From Halostagnicola sp. A-GB9-2 (GTDB lineage: Archaea > Halobacteriota > Halobacteria > Halobacteriales > Natrialbaceae), in assembly GCF_030068615.1 (NCBI RefSeq), contig NZ_JASJOC010000001.1, positions 787,045 to 851,044 of the forward strand: a stretch of 64,000 nucleotides of DNA. The letters are read 5' to 3'. Under the pieces are notes generated by a model. It worked only from the letters and a program-made list of their open reading frames with translations. It searched no databases and was not told where the DNA came from. Positions 53,322-61,506 of the stretch are shown one piece after another (the first letter of the stretch is position 1; every line of letters starts with the position of its first letter). Both the position numbers and the translations under genes were made by a program.

Positions 53322-53645
53322 ATGAACAACTCATACAGTCCCACCCGCGAACTTGGCGTGGTATTCGGCGAACTCGAGGCGAAACTCGACGATCACGGTT
53401 ACCCCGCGACGAACGAGGAACTCGTCGACACGTACGGCGAGTACGCCCTCGAGCTACCGGACGGTTCGGAATCGCTCGAGGAGCTTCTGGGCGCGATGTC
53501 GGAGGATACCTACAATTCGCCCGCTGAGGCCCGACAGGCGATTTTCAATATGGTCGACAGTCGAGCGATCGGGCGACGGTACTACTCGGATCGGACTCCG
53601 CCAGCGCTAGGTGAGACACGAGAGGACGAGCAGTTGTCGTTCTAG
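53322..53645 (+). CDS. DUF5789 family protein
   Basis: This 107-residue haloarchaeal protein contains GVVFGELEAKLDDHGYPATNEELVDTYGEYALEL and ELLGAMSEDTYNSPAEARQAIFNMV, resembling the DUF5789/DUF2795 small helical domain in which a strip of basic and aromatic residues ends VDSRAIGRRYYSDRTPP. Function is unknown. Its last four bases overlap the end of the convergent formamidase gene. Confidence 0.8.
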   Translation: MNNSYSPTRELGVVFGELEAKLDDHGYPATNEELVDTYGEYALELPDGSESLEELLGAMSEDTYNSPAEARQAIFNMVDSRAIGRRYYSDRTPPALGETREDEQLSF

Positions 53646-54949
53646 AGATCGTACTGTTCGCGGACGAGGTGATCGATCCCGCGATCCTCGAGTACGTCCA
53701 TCGGCGCGAGCAGATCGAGCTGGACGACGCCGGGAAGCCGACCGATCTGGACCCCGCCGGTAAACGTACACCGCGAACGGACCTCTCCCTCGCTCATCTC
53801 GAGGAGATCCGTCGCCCGGTCGAAGGCGTTCTGGGTCGCGTCGTTGATCGTCTCGCCGCTCCCGATCACCTGGATCGGGCCCATGTCCTCCTTGAGGTCA
53901 ACGCCGTGGTCGGCGGCGAGCTCTCGGCCAAACTCGCGCTCGTCGTCGCTGTAGGGCCGGCTGATAAACGGGAGATCCGCCTCGTTTGGAAGGAGGAGCG
54001 GGCCGCCCAGTTCGAGGGCCTCGATAACCTCGACGTCCATCGTCACCGTTCCGCTGACGTCGGTGGTGTGCAAGGAGAGCTCGCCGTCACCCTGATTGGC
54101 GTGGAGATCGCCGACGTAGACCCCGCCGCCGTCGACCTTGACCGGACAGATGAGCGTCGAGCCGGCGCGGACCTCCGGAACGTCCATGTGGCCGTCGGTG
54201 CGAGCCTCGAGGTCGTCCTGTGTTTCGATGCCGTAGTCGTGTTCGGCTCCGACGAGGAACTGGCCGAAGTCGCCCGCGTTGTGCGAATCCGGGAGCGTCA
54301 CCGGCGGGGTCGTTCCAACGTTGCCGATAAAGGGGCGAAGCCGGCCGAGCGTGCCCGGCATCTCGTCGGGTTCGTACAGCAGGATGGGGTGCTGTCTCGA
54401 GTTCTCGGGGATGTCCATCACCTCGGCCGCGTCCGTCGCGAGTTCGTGGGCGGCGTCGCCGTCAAGTGTGATCCCCATCTCGTGGTCCTCGTCGAACGCG
54501 ACGGTGTAGCCGTACTCGAAGCCAAAGGAGGAAGCGTTCGCGCCGCACTCGGCGCACTTGATCGCGTCCTCGCCGGTTCCCTCGACGACGCTCTCGGGCC
54601 ACTCGGTACCGCATTCAGGACAGCGGTGGTCGACGAACGGATCGTCGCCGAAGGCGTCCTCGCGTTCGGCCATCGACCCTGTACTCGTCGCCATACTCGT
54701 TACCTCGACATCCCGAATGCGGAGGGCGATGGCGTCGCCGACCGAAGCTCCCTCGACGCGGATCGGCCGCGTAACCTCGTGGCCGCCCCGGAAGTCGGGC
54801 GTGATCATCGGCCCCCAACAGCCCGGCGGCGTGTACGTTCGGATCGTTCCCCCGTCAGCAACTGTACCGGCCCACTCCTGATCGGGACCGACCAGCCCGA
54901 GCGTGTACTGATCGACGTATAGCTCCTGTTCCACTTCTTGCTGTGACAT
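53642..54949 (-). CDS. Acetamidase/formamidase with inserted zinc ribbon
   Basis: This 435-residue FmdA/AmdA-family enzyme hydrolyses short amides to ammonia and acid. Family motifs are PGCWGPMITPDFRGGHEVTRPI, RQHPILLYEPDEMPGTLGRLRPFIGNVGT, DSHNAGDFGQFLVGAEH and GVYVGDLHANQGDGELS. Between residues 110 and 135 there is a four-Cys zinc ribbon (C110, C113, C132, C135; CPECGTEW and CAECGANA) that many bacterial homologues lack. It lies end to end with the DUF5789 gene, overlapping by four bases. No amide transporter is adjacent. Confidence 0.9.
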   Translation of the reverse strand: MSQQEVEQELYVDQYTLGLVGPDQEWAGTVADGGTIRTYTPPGCWGPMITPDFRGGHEVTRPIRVEGASVGDAIALRIRDVEVTSMATSTGSMAEREDAFGDDPFVDHRCPECGTEWPESVVEGTGEDAIKCAECGANASSFGFEYGYTVAFDEDHEMGITLDGDAAHELATDAAEVMDIPENSRQHPILLYEPDEMPGTLGRLRPFIGNVGTTPPVTLPDSHNAGDFGQFLVGAEHDYGIETQDDLEARTDGHMDVPEVRAGSTLICPVKVDGGGVYVGDLHANQGDGELSLHTTDVSGTVTMDVEVIEALELGGPLLLPNEADLPFISRPYSDDEREFGRELAADHGVDLKEDMGPIQVIGSGETINDATQNAFDRATDLLEMSEGEVRSRCTFTGGVQIGRLPGVVQLDLLAPMDVLEDRGIDHLVREQYDL

Positions 54950-55131
54950 AACGTACCAATATAGCGGCTCCGAGATAGTAAACTAGCTCGTCAGTCGGAT
55001 AGCAAACACGTATTTGACCGATTTACGAGTATTTGATACGTGTCCGATTGAGCAGTCGAGTTCGCGCTCGAGTCGAGGGGCTTGCACGTGAGGGCCCAAG
55101 TTCGATGCGGGTCGCTCGAAAAGTCGCCACC

Positions 55132-55539
55132 ATGCAAGACAGCGAGTTCTACCAGCTGGTGCTCGAGGCGAGCCACATCGAAACGATCGATCGAGCAGAA
55201 GTCGCAACCGACGCCGTCCTCGAGACGCTCGGGGAGACGCTCACCGCCGGCGAGGCCGAAGACGTCGCGACGCAACTCCCCGACGAGCTAGCGGGAGTAA
55301 TCGAAGACACAGACCACGACGGTTCCGGCTACGACCGTAACGCGTTCGTCAACCGGGTCGGCGAACGACTGCAAAATACCGACCTCGAGCCGAACGACGC
55401 CGAACGGTACGCGGACGGCGTGACCGACGCGCTGACCGCGACGCTGACCGAGGGTGAACTCGAGAACCTCAAAGCACAACTCGATAGTGAACTCGATCCG
55501 CTGTTCGAAGGCGTCGGCGTGAACGCGGAACAAATCTGA
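55132..55539 (+). CDS. DUF2267 domain protein
   Basis: This 135-residue all-helical protein starts MQDSEFYQLVLEASHIETIDRAE. DUF2267 is built of two similar helical halves; both are visible, each with a helix of the type AVLETLGETLTAGEAEDVATQLP and VTDALTATLTEGELENLKAQLD. The role is unknown, though bacterial homologues are stress-linked. The ATG at 55132 is chosen; the upstream open frame is basic and unlike coding sequence. It is divergent from the formamidase. Confidence 0.85.
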   Translation: MQDSEFYQLVLEASHIETIDRAEVATDAVLETLGETLTAGEAEDVATQLPDELAGVIEDTDHDGSGYDRNAFVNRVGERLQNTDLEPNDAERYADGVTDALTATLTEGELENLKAQLDSELDPLFEGVGVNAEQI

Positions 55540-55725
55540 GGAAGCCGAATCGGTCGAATGCGCCGTTGACCGTTCGCCGGCGTCGAGGTGAACCGTTCGA
55601 TCGGGCGACTCGAGAATAGACACCTAATTCGCCCATCTCAGTGGGTCTAAAACGTCTTTGTCCCGGAGCGGTCAATACCGACGAGATAGGTTGGTTAAAG
55701 TGCGTTTCGTCCCTCATGTCTTCTA

Positions 55726-55887
55726 ATGGCTGATTCGACCGACAACGATACCGGACCACAGTGTGACAACTGCGGCGACGCCGTTACAGAGAGCACGAAC
55801 AGACGAGTCGTGACGACACTCGAGGACGGCGAGGCCGCCTACAACAATTTCTGTGGCGACGGCTGTCTCGAGGAATGGCGGGCGTGA
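55726..55887 (+). CDS. Small zinc-finger protein (53 aa)
   Basis: This gene was read by hand. It has an acidic N-terminus (MADSTDNDTGP), a first Cys pair CDNCGDAV, and a second pair CGDGC near the end (NFCGDGCLEEWRA). This is the common small haloarchaeal zinc-finger type with two CxxC-like knuckles separated by about 25 residues. It probably works through protein or nucleic-acid contact. Codon use is strongly haloarchaeal. It stands alone, with an AT-containing promoter stretch about 30 bases upstream. Confidence 0.7.
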   Translation: MADSTDNDTGPQCDNCGDAVTESTNRRVVTTLEDGEAAYNNFCGDGCLEEWRA

Positions 55888-56006
55888 ACGCAACGAAATC
55901 CTTCACCTGAATCACCGGAAGCAGACAGTAGTCCGAAAGAAAGTTCGGAGCGACGACACACCCGTTTTACCGTGGTCAATCCGAACGACTGAATCTCAGA
56001 ACCGCA

Positions 56007-56954
56007 TTACTCGTCGGCGACGACGCTTCCGATCCCGTCGATCGGACGATCCGGAATGAAGTCGTCGACTTCGTCGGGAAGACCTAACTGATAGGCGTCG
56101 CCATCCTCTCGGACGGTCGTTCGGCCGCGGTGGACCGAGACGTCACCGTTCAGATGAAGACGCACAGCTTCGATCAAGGCGTCGGCCTCGAGGGGTTGTC
56201 CGCGGCGTTTCATCTCCTCGAGATCGGCGTCATCGGGTACATCGAACGCCCGCTGGGTGATCACCGGCCCCTGATCGAGATCGGTCGTGACGTAATGGGC
56301 GGTGACGCCTGCGACGCGAACACCCTCCTCGACGGCCTGGCGGTAGGCCTCCGCGCCGGGGAACGCCGGGAGAAGGGATGGATGGACGTTGATGATACGA
56401 TCCTCGTAGCGGAAGACGACGTTCGGGCTGAGAATCCGCATGTACCGTGCGAGGACGATCAAATCGGCGTCGTACTCCGCAAGCAACTCGAGGAGTCGGT
56501 CTTCGTTCTGCTGGCCGGATTCGGTTCCGATGTCGTGGAACGGCACGTCGTAGTGGTCGGCCAGCGGTTCCAGGTCGTCGTGGTTCCCGATAACGACCCC
56601 AATATCTGCGCCCAGTTCGTCGTTGGCCCATGCCTCGAACAGCGCCTCGAGACAGTGGCTCTCTTTGGTCACGAGGACGGCGATCTGTTGGTTATCCCGA
56701 TCGGCCGGGAACCGAACCTGCACGTCCAGTTCGAGGTCGGAACCCAGTTCGTCGATATCCTCTCGAAGCGTTTCCTTCGTACAGACCATCTCGCTCGTGT
56801 CGACGGCGAGATACATCCGGAAGACGCCGTCTCTGACCGCCTGGTCGAGATCTTCGATATTGATTCCGCGCTCGAAGAGGAGGCTCGTCACTCGGGCGAT
56901 CAACCCGGTGTCGTCGTCCCCAACGACCGTAATTTCAGTTACGTCGGTCGTCAT
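56007..56954 (-). CDS. purU: Formyltetrahydrofolate deformylase
   Basis: This 315-residue PurU hydrolyses 10-formyl-tetrahydrofolate to formate. An N-terminal ACT-like regulatory domain (ITVVGDDDTGLIARVTSLLFERG) is followed by the formyltransferase fold with catalytic Asn/His/Asp: GVVIGNHDDLEPLAD, NVHPSLLPAFPG and VTTDLDQGPVITQ. The C-terminus has an extension ending SVVADE. The ATG at 56954 (MTTDVTEITVVG) is preferred to the one three codons upstream. The formate could supply purine synthesis, fitting the nearby purC, but that link is inference. Confidence 0.9.
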   Translation of the reverse strand: MTTDVTEITVVGDDDTGLIARVTSLLFERGINIEDLDQAVRDGVFRMYLAVDTSEMVCTKETLREDIDELGSDLELDVQVRFPADRDNQQIAVLVTKESHCLEALFEAWANDELGADIGVVIGNHDDLEPLADHYDVPFHDIGTESGQQNEDRLLELLAEYDADLIVLARYMRILSPNVVFRYEDRIINVHPSLLPAFPGAEAYRQAVEEGVRVAGVTAHYVTTDLDQGPVITQRAFDVPDDADLEEMKRRGQPLEADALIEAVRLHLNGDVSVHRGRTTVREDGDAYQLGLPDEVDDFIPDRPIDGIGSVVADE

Positions 56955-57096
56955 CGCTGCCACCTCCGCTCGAGCGATTGTCGAAACATCAGTATGCTCT
57001 CATGCGGTGAATCGTGAAAAGCCCTGCCTTTCGGCGACCGTTCCGTGATTCGTCCCAACACACTAGACCAGTCCCTAAACTATAGCAAATTTTATT

Positions 57097-57120
57097 ATCT
57101 ACACCATTCTGTTTATTAAC
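57097..57120 (+). promoter_or_regulatory. Promoter/operator shared with the second flavoprotein gene
   Basis: ATCTACACCA is followed four bases later by TGTTTATTAA. The same two strings, one base further apart, occur at 63401-63426 before the second flavoprotein gene. TTTATTA is a plausible TATA box about 25-30 bases before the ATG at 57142, giving a leaderless message. ATCTACACCA may be the binding site of a regulator. Confidence 0.65.
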
Positions 57121-57141
57121 TCCGGGCCGTCTATGGTATCC

Positions 57142-58533
57142 ATGAGCAGTTCATTCGATCTCGAGGTCGCGATCGTCGGCGCCGGACCAGCGGGAATCGG
57201 AACGGCAGTCGTTCTCGAGAAACTCGGTATCGACTACGCGATCCTCGAGCGCTACTGTATCGGCGCGTCGTTTCGTAACTGGCCAGCGGAGATGCGCCTC
57301 CTCACGCCGTCGTTTCCCGCCAACGCCTTCGGCGCGCGCGATCTGAACGCGATCACCGTCGATACGTCTCCCGCGCTTGCACTCGATTGCGAGCATCCGA
57401 CCGGCGAGCAGTACGCGGAGTACCTCGAGGCCGTCGCGGAGTTTCACGAGTTGACCATCGAGACCAGTGTCGACGTCGAATCCGTCGCGGCCCGGGAACA
57501 CAAAGCTGGGTTCACGCTCGAGACCGACGGCGAGCCCGTTCGTGCCCGATACGTCATCTGGGCCGCGGGCCAGTACGATTACCCCGCTGACGGCTCGATT
57601 CCCGGCTCGAGTCACGCGGTTCACGTTGCTTCCATCGGTTCCTGGGAGCGCTACGCGAATCGATTCCGCTCCCGAGCGAGCCCCGAAACCGACAGAACGG
57701 GTGCTCCCGACCGCGAAGTTCAGAGAGCGGCCGCGGACGGCTCCGGGACGACGACAGCTCCGAGGACTGGACACGGTCCGGCCACCGACCGCTCCCGACC
57801 GTCCGGCGGCGACCGCGTGGAGACTCAACCGACGGCGGTGGCCGACACCGTCGTCATCGGCGGTGCCGAGAGCGGTATCGACGCGGCTATCGGCCTCTCG
57901 AGTGCGGGGCTCTCGACCGCGGTCCTCGACGACGAGGGAACGTGGCAGTTTCGCAGCCCCGATCCCAGCGAGGTGCTCTCGCCGAGAACGAACGAGCGCC
58001 TCGAGGCCTCGCTGGCCGACGAACAGCCCATCGATCTCGTTGCTGACGCACGCGTCGAACGCATCGAACGGGTCGAATCCGGCGACGGAGATGGAGACGC
58101 GAGCGGCGAGGCAGTGACTGACGAACGTGGGCCTGAGGAACGATACGACGTACCGACTGACGGCGAGTGCTACGACGTGATCACGACCGACGGCGAGCGG
58201 TTTCGCTCGAGGACACCGCCCGTCCTCGCGACAGGTTTCGAGGGAAGCCTGACGCTGGTCGAGGACCTGTTCGACTTCGACGGCGAACACCCGGATCTGA
58301 CGGGCGACGACGAGTCGACGAAGACACCGGGTCTGTTCCTCGTCGGCCCGCAAGTCGCCCACGACGGGCAGTCGTTCTGTTTCATCTACAAGTTCCGGCA
58401 GCGGTTCGCCATCGTCGCACAGGCGCTCGCCGAGCGGTTAGCCGTGGAAACCGAACCGCTCGAGGAGTACCGGGAGAAGCGGATGTTCCTCGAGGACGTC
58501 TCCTGTTGCGAGCCGGACTACTGTGACTGTTGA
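57142..58533 (+). CDS. FAD/NAD(P)-binding oxidoreductase with Cys-rich tail
   Basis: This flavoprotein has about 463 residues and an N-terminal FAD site, VAIVGAGPAGIGTAVVLEKLG, and an inner NAD(P) site, TVVIGGAESGIDAAIGLSSAG (about residue 235). It carries LERYCIGASFRNWPAEMRLLTPSF, typical of flavin-monooxygenase- or YpdA-like enzymes, and an ATG-like motif in VLATGFEGSLTLVEDLF. A poorly conserved acidic/Ser-rich insert lies at about 180-235. The C-terminus ends with five Cys in 11 residues (SCCEPDYCDC), which suggests metal or thiol chemistry. The gene is preceded by an element also found before the flavoprotein at 63466. The leaderless start at 57142 is preferred to 57133. Confidence 0.8.
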   Translation: MSSSFDLEVAIVGAGPAGIGTAVVLEKLGIDYAILERYCIGASFRNWPAEMRLLTPSFPANAFGARDLNAITVDTSPALALDCEHPTGEQYAEYLEAVAEFHELTIETSVDVESVAAREHKAGFTLETDGEPVRARYVIWAAGQYDYPADGSIPGSSHAVHVASIGSWERYANRFRSRASPETDRTGAPDREVQRAAADGSGTTTAPRTGHGPATDRSRPSGGDRVETQPTAVADTVVIGGAESGIDAAIGLSSAGLSTAVLDDEGTWQFRSPDPSEVLSPRTNERLEASLADEQPIDLVADARVERIERVESGDGDGDASGEAVTDERGPEERYDVPTDGECYDVITTDGERFRSRTPPVLATGFEGSLTLVEDLFDFDGEHPDLTGDDESTKTPGLFLVGPQVAHDGQSFCFIYKFRQRFAIVAQALAERLAVETEPLEEYREKRMFLEDVSCCEPDYCDC

Positions 58534-58552
58534 CTGACGGCCTGCTTCTCTC

Positions 58553-58634
58553 ATACGGTCTGCTGTAACGATTTACCGGAGCAACCACAGGACAGCTCGC
58601 GGTTGCTCCGGAAATGACTTACAACAGACCGTAT
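58553..58634. repeat. 82-bp nested palindrome, MITE-like
   Basis: The outer inverted repeats are ATACGGTCTGCTGTAA (58553-58568) and TTACAACAGACCGTAT (58619-58634), 15 of 16 matching. The perfect inner stem is CCGGAGCAACC (58576-58586) and GGTTGCTCCGG (58601-58611). The ends relate to those of the element at 20196-20274. It lies just after the flavoprotein stop and may act as a terminator too. Confidence 0.7.
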
Positions 58635-58690
58635 CACACCTACTTTTAGTATATGCGTTCGGGCCCCGTACTCGAGACAGAAGAGAAATT

Positions 58691-59371
58691 ATGCTCAGAC
58701 GAACGGCGGATCGACTGTGGACGTACGAGGAACCGCTTCGGTTTATGGGAGTCGAGATGGGACGGATCATGACGGTGATCCGTCTCTCGAGCGGCGGCCT
58801 GTTCGTCCAGTCGCCGGCCGAGTTGACGCCGGCACTCAAGGCCGCGCTCGAAGAACTCGGCGACGTTCGGTTCGTCGCCCCAGCCAGCAAGCTCCACGGT
58901 CATCTGTACATGGAGCAGTACCGGGAGGCGTTCCCGGGCGTCGAACTCCTCGCTGCGCCCGGACTCGGCGTTCGGCGGCCGGACTTGACGTTCGACGGGC
59001 TGTTGGGTGACGTCCCCGACCCACGGTGGGCGACCGACATCGACCAGGCGGCCGTGGTCGGCCACCGGTGGCTCACCGAGATCGCGTACTTCCATCGCCC
59101 GAGTCGAACGCTTATCCTCGGAGACGTCGGATTCCATATCGGCCCCTCGAGCCCGTTGAAAACACGTCTACTGGCGCGAATTGCGGGCATCTACGGGCGG
59201 GTTAGGCCGCCGCTCGATCTGCGGCTCACGATCAAAAACGAGCGCGCGTTCCGTCGGTCGATTCGAGACGTTTTGGCGTGGGACTTCGATCGAGTCATCC
59301 CCGGCCACGGCGAGATCATCGAAACCGGCGGCAAACGCGCCGTTTCCGACGGGTTCGAGTGGGTACTGTGA
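58691..59371 (+). CDS. DUF4336 (metallo-beta-lactamase-like) protein
   Basis: This 226-residue protein starts MLRRTADRLWTYEEPLRFMGVEMG. DUF4336 proteins are MBL-fold relatives. Here the recognisable pieces are GLFVQSPAELTPALKAALEELG, VAPASKLHGHLYMEQYREAFPGVELLAAPG, FHRPSRTLILGDVGFHIG and RVIPGHGEIIETGGK. The GHGE motif and His of LHGHLYM are probable metal ligands, although the classical HxHxDH motif is missing. Activity is unknown. It is on the same strand as the flavoprotein and within the putative metal/redox block. Confidence 0.8.
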   Translation: MLRRTADRLWTYEEPLRFMGVEMGRIMTVIRLSSGGLFVQSPAELTPALKAALEELGDVRFVAPASKLHGHLYMEQYREAFPGVELLAAPGLGVRRPDLTFDGLLGDVPDPRWATDIDQAAVVGHRWLTEIAYFHRPSRTLILGDVGFHIGPSSPLKTRLLARIAGIYGRVRPPLDLRLTIKNERAFRRSIRDVLAWDFDRVIPGHGEIIETGGKRAVSDGFEWVL

Positions 59372-59410
59372 TTTCAGAACTGCTCACAGGCCACACTACT
59401 TCCGAGATAC

Positions 59411-59671
59411 TTAGGAGACCAGTTCGTCGGCGCGCCGACGCAACGACGGTGCGACGGTGGTATCCTCGGCGAGTTCCTCGAGTTCCTCGGTCGCGCGACA
59501 GTTAGAGAGCCCCTCGAGCGCGCGGCGACGAAACTCGCCGTCGAGACCGCCCATCTGGACGATAATCGAGAGGTTCGTTCGCTCGCCTTTCTCGACGAGG
59601 CGGTCGATTGCTTCGTAACGGTTCTCGCGCTGGACGTTTTTTCGAACTGCGGTCTGGAATGCGGTTGACAT
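59411..59671 (-). CDS. Small HEAT-like helical-repeat protein
   Basis: This 86-residue protein starts MSTAFQTAVRKNVQRENRYEA. It is all helical, with repeat-like helices at AIDRLVEKGERTNLSIIV and REFRRRALEGLSNC-type helices (GGLDGEFRRRALEGLSNCRA), then ELEELAEDTTVAPSLRRRADELV. This is the form of two HEAT/ARM units. It probably mediates protein contact. It is the third gene of a minus-strand operon after the COG0523 GTPase and the DUF7511-like gene (gap of 64 bases), so it is likely part of the same pathway. Confidence 0.65.
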   Translation of the reverse strand: MSTAFQTAVRKNVQRENRYEAIDRLVEKGERTNLSIIVQMGGLDGEFRRRALEGLSNCRATEELEELAEDTTVAPSLRRRADELVS

Positions 59672-59735
59672 TGGTGGTGGGTATCTTAGCGCGTCGCGTC
59701 TGTATCGCGGCGTGTGGTCGAGCCATGTGGTCGTC

Positions 59736-60035
59736 TCACTGCATCTCCTCGAGGTCGACGAACGAATCGTCCTCCGCGGAAAGCCACGCCGTCTGTTTCG
59801 TCCGCGGGTCGGACATGTCGTAGATCGTACAGATCTCGGTTCCGTGTTCGTCCGGTTCGACGACGGACCGACAGTCCAGCGAGCGGATTTCGCTGGTCGA
59901 ATCCGCCGGTGAGTCGCCGGATTTCGATTCGCCTCGAGTCGTTCTCTGTTCTTCCCAAGTCGATTCCTGTTCTCCTCGAGTCGTCCCCTGTTCCCCGTCC
60001 GCGTCACCGTCGTCCGTTGGATCGTGTGCTGTCAC
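59736..60035 (-). CDS. DUF7511-like protein
   Basis: The chosen GTG start at 60035 gives 99 residues. The N-terminal half is low complexity (repeats of GEQ, TTRGE and TWEEQ); the C-terminal half holds the domain: RSLDCRSVVEPDEHGTEICTIYD, then TKQTAWLSAEDDSFVDLEEMQ. It matches the smaller gene at 8716-8895 in SVV, C-x-x-Y and W-[IL]-x-A-E. It lies 49 bases downstream of the COG0523 gene on the same strand, implying a shared transcript. Function unknown; the start is uncertain. Confidence 0.6.
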   Translation of the reverse strand: MTAHDPTDDGDADGEQGTTRGEQESTWEEQRTTRGESKSGDSPADSTSEIRSLDCRSVVEPDEHGTEICTIYDMSDPRTKQTAWLSAEDDSFVDLEEMQ

Positions 60036-60084
60036 TGTGGTAGGTTTCTGTTCGTACCGTCTCCTCGAGCCTCGGTCCGATCGC

Positions 60085-61416
60085 TCACTTGGCGAGGCCC
60101 ACTTCCGTCGCCGTCTCGTGCTCGTGAGTGTGGTCCGTCTCAGCCGACGTTTCCGTCCCCTCATCTCCCTCCGAAGCACCCTCGGGCGCTTCGCCATCGA
60201 GTTCGTCTTCGTCCGGCACCTCGAACGAGGGGAACCGATCGTCGTAGGTCGCCCAGTCCTCACGCATCTCCTCGTCGTCGAGCACGCAGGCTTCGAGCCG
60301 ATCTCGGACCGTTTCGTGGTCCATCTCGGTTCCGATGCAGACCAGCTGTATGCCACGGTCTCCCCACTCATCGTCCCAGGCGTCCTCGAGTTGCGGGTAC
60401 TCCGCTAACTGTTCCTCGCGTTCCTCGGGCGGGAGCGCGGCGATCCACTGCCCGCCAGGTGCGACGCGGATCGACTGGCCAGCGACGTTGAGCGTGACCG
60501 CCTCGTCTTCCCGTCCCGCGAGCCAGAAGTGGCCCTTCGAGCGAACGACGTTCTCGGGAAATTCGTCGAGCAGGTCGGCGAATCGCTCGGGGTGGAACGG
60601 CCGTCGCGATTCGAAGACGAAGGAGGTGACGCCGTGTTCCTCCTCGGCCGATTCGTGGGGCTCTCGAAGCTCCTGCACCCAGCCCGCGGACTGTTGGGCG
60701 TCCTCGAAATCGAACCGACCGGTCTCGAGAATCTCGTCGGGGTCAACAGCGCCGTGGGTCGTCCGAACGATTTCGGCTCGCGGCTGGAGCGTCTCGAGGG
60801 TTTCTTCGACGCTCTCGAGGGTTTCCTCATCGACCAAGTCGCACTTGTTCAGGAGTAACACGTCGCAGAACTCCACCTGATCGACGAGCAGGTCGCCAAG
60901 GTGTTTTTTCGTCCCGTCGTCGTCGAGGACTTCGTCCGAGCGCATCGCCTCGTGGAACTGGTGGGCGTCGACGACCGTGACCGTGGTGTCGAGGTGGCAG
61001 TTCTCGAGCGGCTCGATGCCGGTCTCTTCGTAGAACTCCGTGGGGTCGAGATCGGACTGATCGAAGCCGAGCGTAAGCGTCTGGGCGACCGGCAGGGGTT
61101 CTGCGACGCCGGTCGACTCGACGACAATCGAATCGAACTCGCGAGCCTGCGTGAGTGATCCGATTGCGTCGAGAAGATCGCCGCGAAGCTCACAGCAGAT
61201 ACAGCCATTAGAGAGTTCGACGAGTTCTTCTTCCTCCTCGGTGATGTCCGAGGATTCGGCGACGTGTTCGGCGTCGACGTTGACTTCGCCCATATCGTTG
61301 ACGAGGACGGCGACGTCGCGCTCCTCGCTCTCGCGAAGGAGGTTATTCAGCGTTGTCGTCTTTCCGGCCCCGAGCGTACCGCTGAGGACCGTTACGGGAA
61401 TCGTATTCTCGGGCAT
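60085..61416 (-). CDS. COG0523/CobW-family GTPase, putative zinc or cobalt chaperone
   Basis: This 443-residue G3E GTPase has the P-loop VLSGTLGAGKTTTLNNLL (GTLGAGKTT at 13-21), the metal-binding GCICC at 71-75 (SNGCICCELRGD), VVESTGVAEPLPVAQTL, and NKCD for guanine. The CobW C-terminal domain is present (GVTSFVFESRRPFHPERF, WLAGREDEAVTLNVAG). The tail is acidic and His-containing (HTHEHE), typical of zinc chaperones such as ZNG1. The family loads Zn, Co or Fe into target enzymes. It heads the minus-strand operon with the DUF7511-like and HEAT-like genes and is divergent from a FeoB-like transporter. Confidence 0.88.
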   Translation of the reverse strand: MPENTIPVTVLSGTLGAGKTTTLNNLLRESEERDVAVLVNDMGEVNVDAEHVAESSDITEEEEELVELSNGCICCELRGDLLDAIGSLTQAREFDSIVVESTGVAEPLPVAQTLTLGFDQSDLDPTEFYEETGIEPLENCHLDTTVTVVDAHQFHEAMRSDEVLDDDGTKKHLGDLLVDQVEFCDVLLLNKCDLVDEETLESVEETLETLQPRAEIVRTTHGAVDPDEILETGRFDFEDAQQSAGWVQELREPHESAEEEHGVTSFVFESRRPFHPERFADLLDEFPENVVRSKGHFWLAGREDEAVTLNVAGQSIRVAPGGQWIAALPPEEREEQLAEYPQLEDAWDDEWGDRGIQLVCIGTEMDHETVRDRLEACVLDDEEMREDWATYDDRFPSFEVPDEDELDGEAPEGASEGDEGTETSAETDHTHEHETATEVGLAK

Positions 61417-61442
61417 TCAGTTGCCAATATGGTGGCCAATTT

Positions 61443-61458
61443 AATAATAGTTATTATT
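61443..61458. promoter_or_regulatory. AT-rich perfect dyad on the cobW-side promoter
   Basis: AATAATA-GT-TATTATT is a perfect palindrome, 27-42 bases upstream of the COG0523 start, where the TATA box of a leaderless minus-strand message would lie. It could be TATA plus repressor site for a metal regulator (DtxR- or Zur-like function), but no regulator gene is next to it. Confidence 0.5.
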
Positions 61459-61465
61459 TTGTTCG

Positions 61466-61483
61466 CCAGTATTATTATACTGG
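61466..61483. promoter_or_regulatory. Second perfect dyad on the FeoB-like-side promoter
   Basis: CCAGTAT-TATT-ATACTGG is a perfect 7-bp dyad with a 4-base centre. It ends about 24 bases before the ATG of the 31-codon leader ORF at 61507 and covers the likely TATA box. The sequence differs from the dyad at 61443, so the two promoters may bind different regulators or overlapping sites. Confidence 0.55.
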
Positions 61484-61506
61484 GCGCTCGAGTCCAAGAC
61501 CAACCG

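Noticed and set aside
57151..58362. 403-residue ORF opposite the flavoprotein
   Set aside because: Antisense shadow; the plus frame has both dinucleotide-binding motifs and a promoter element.
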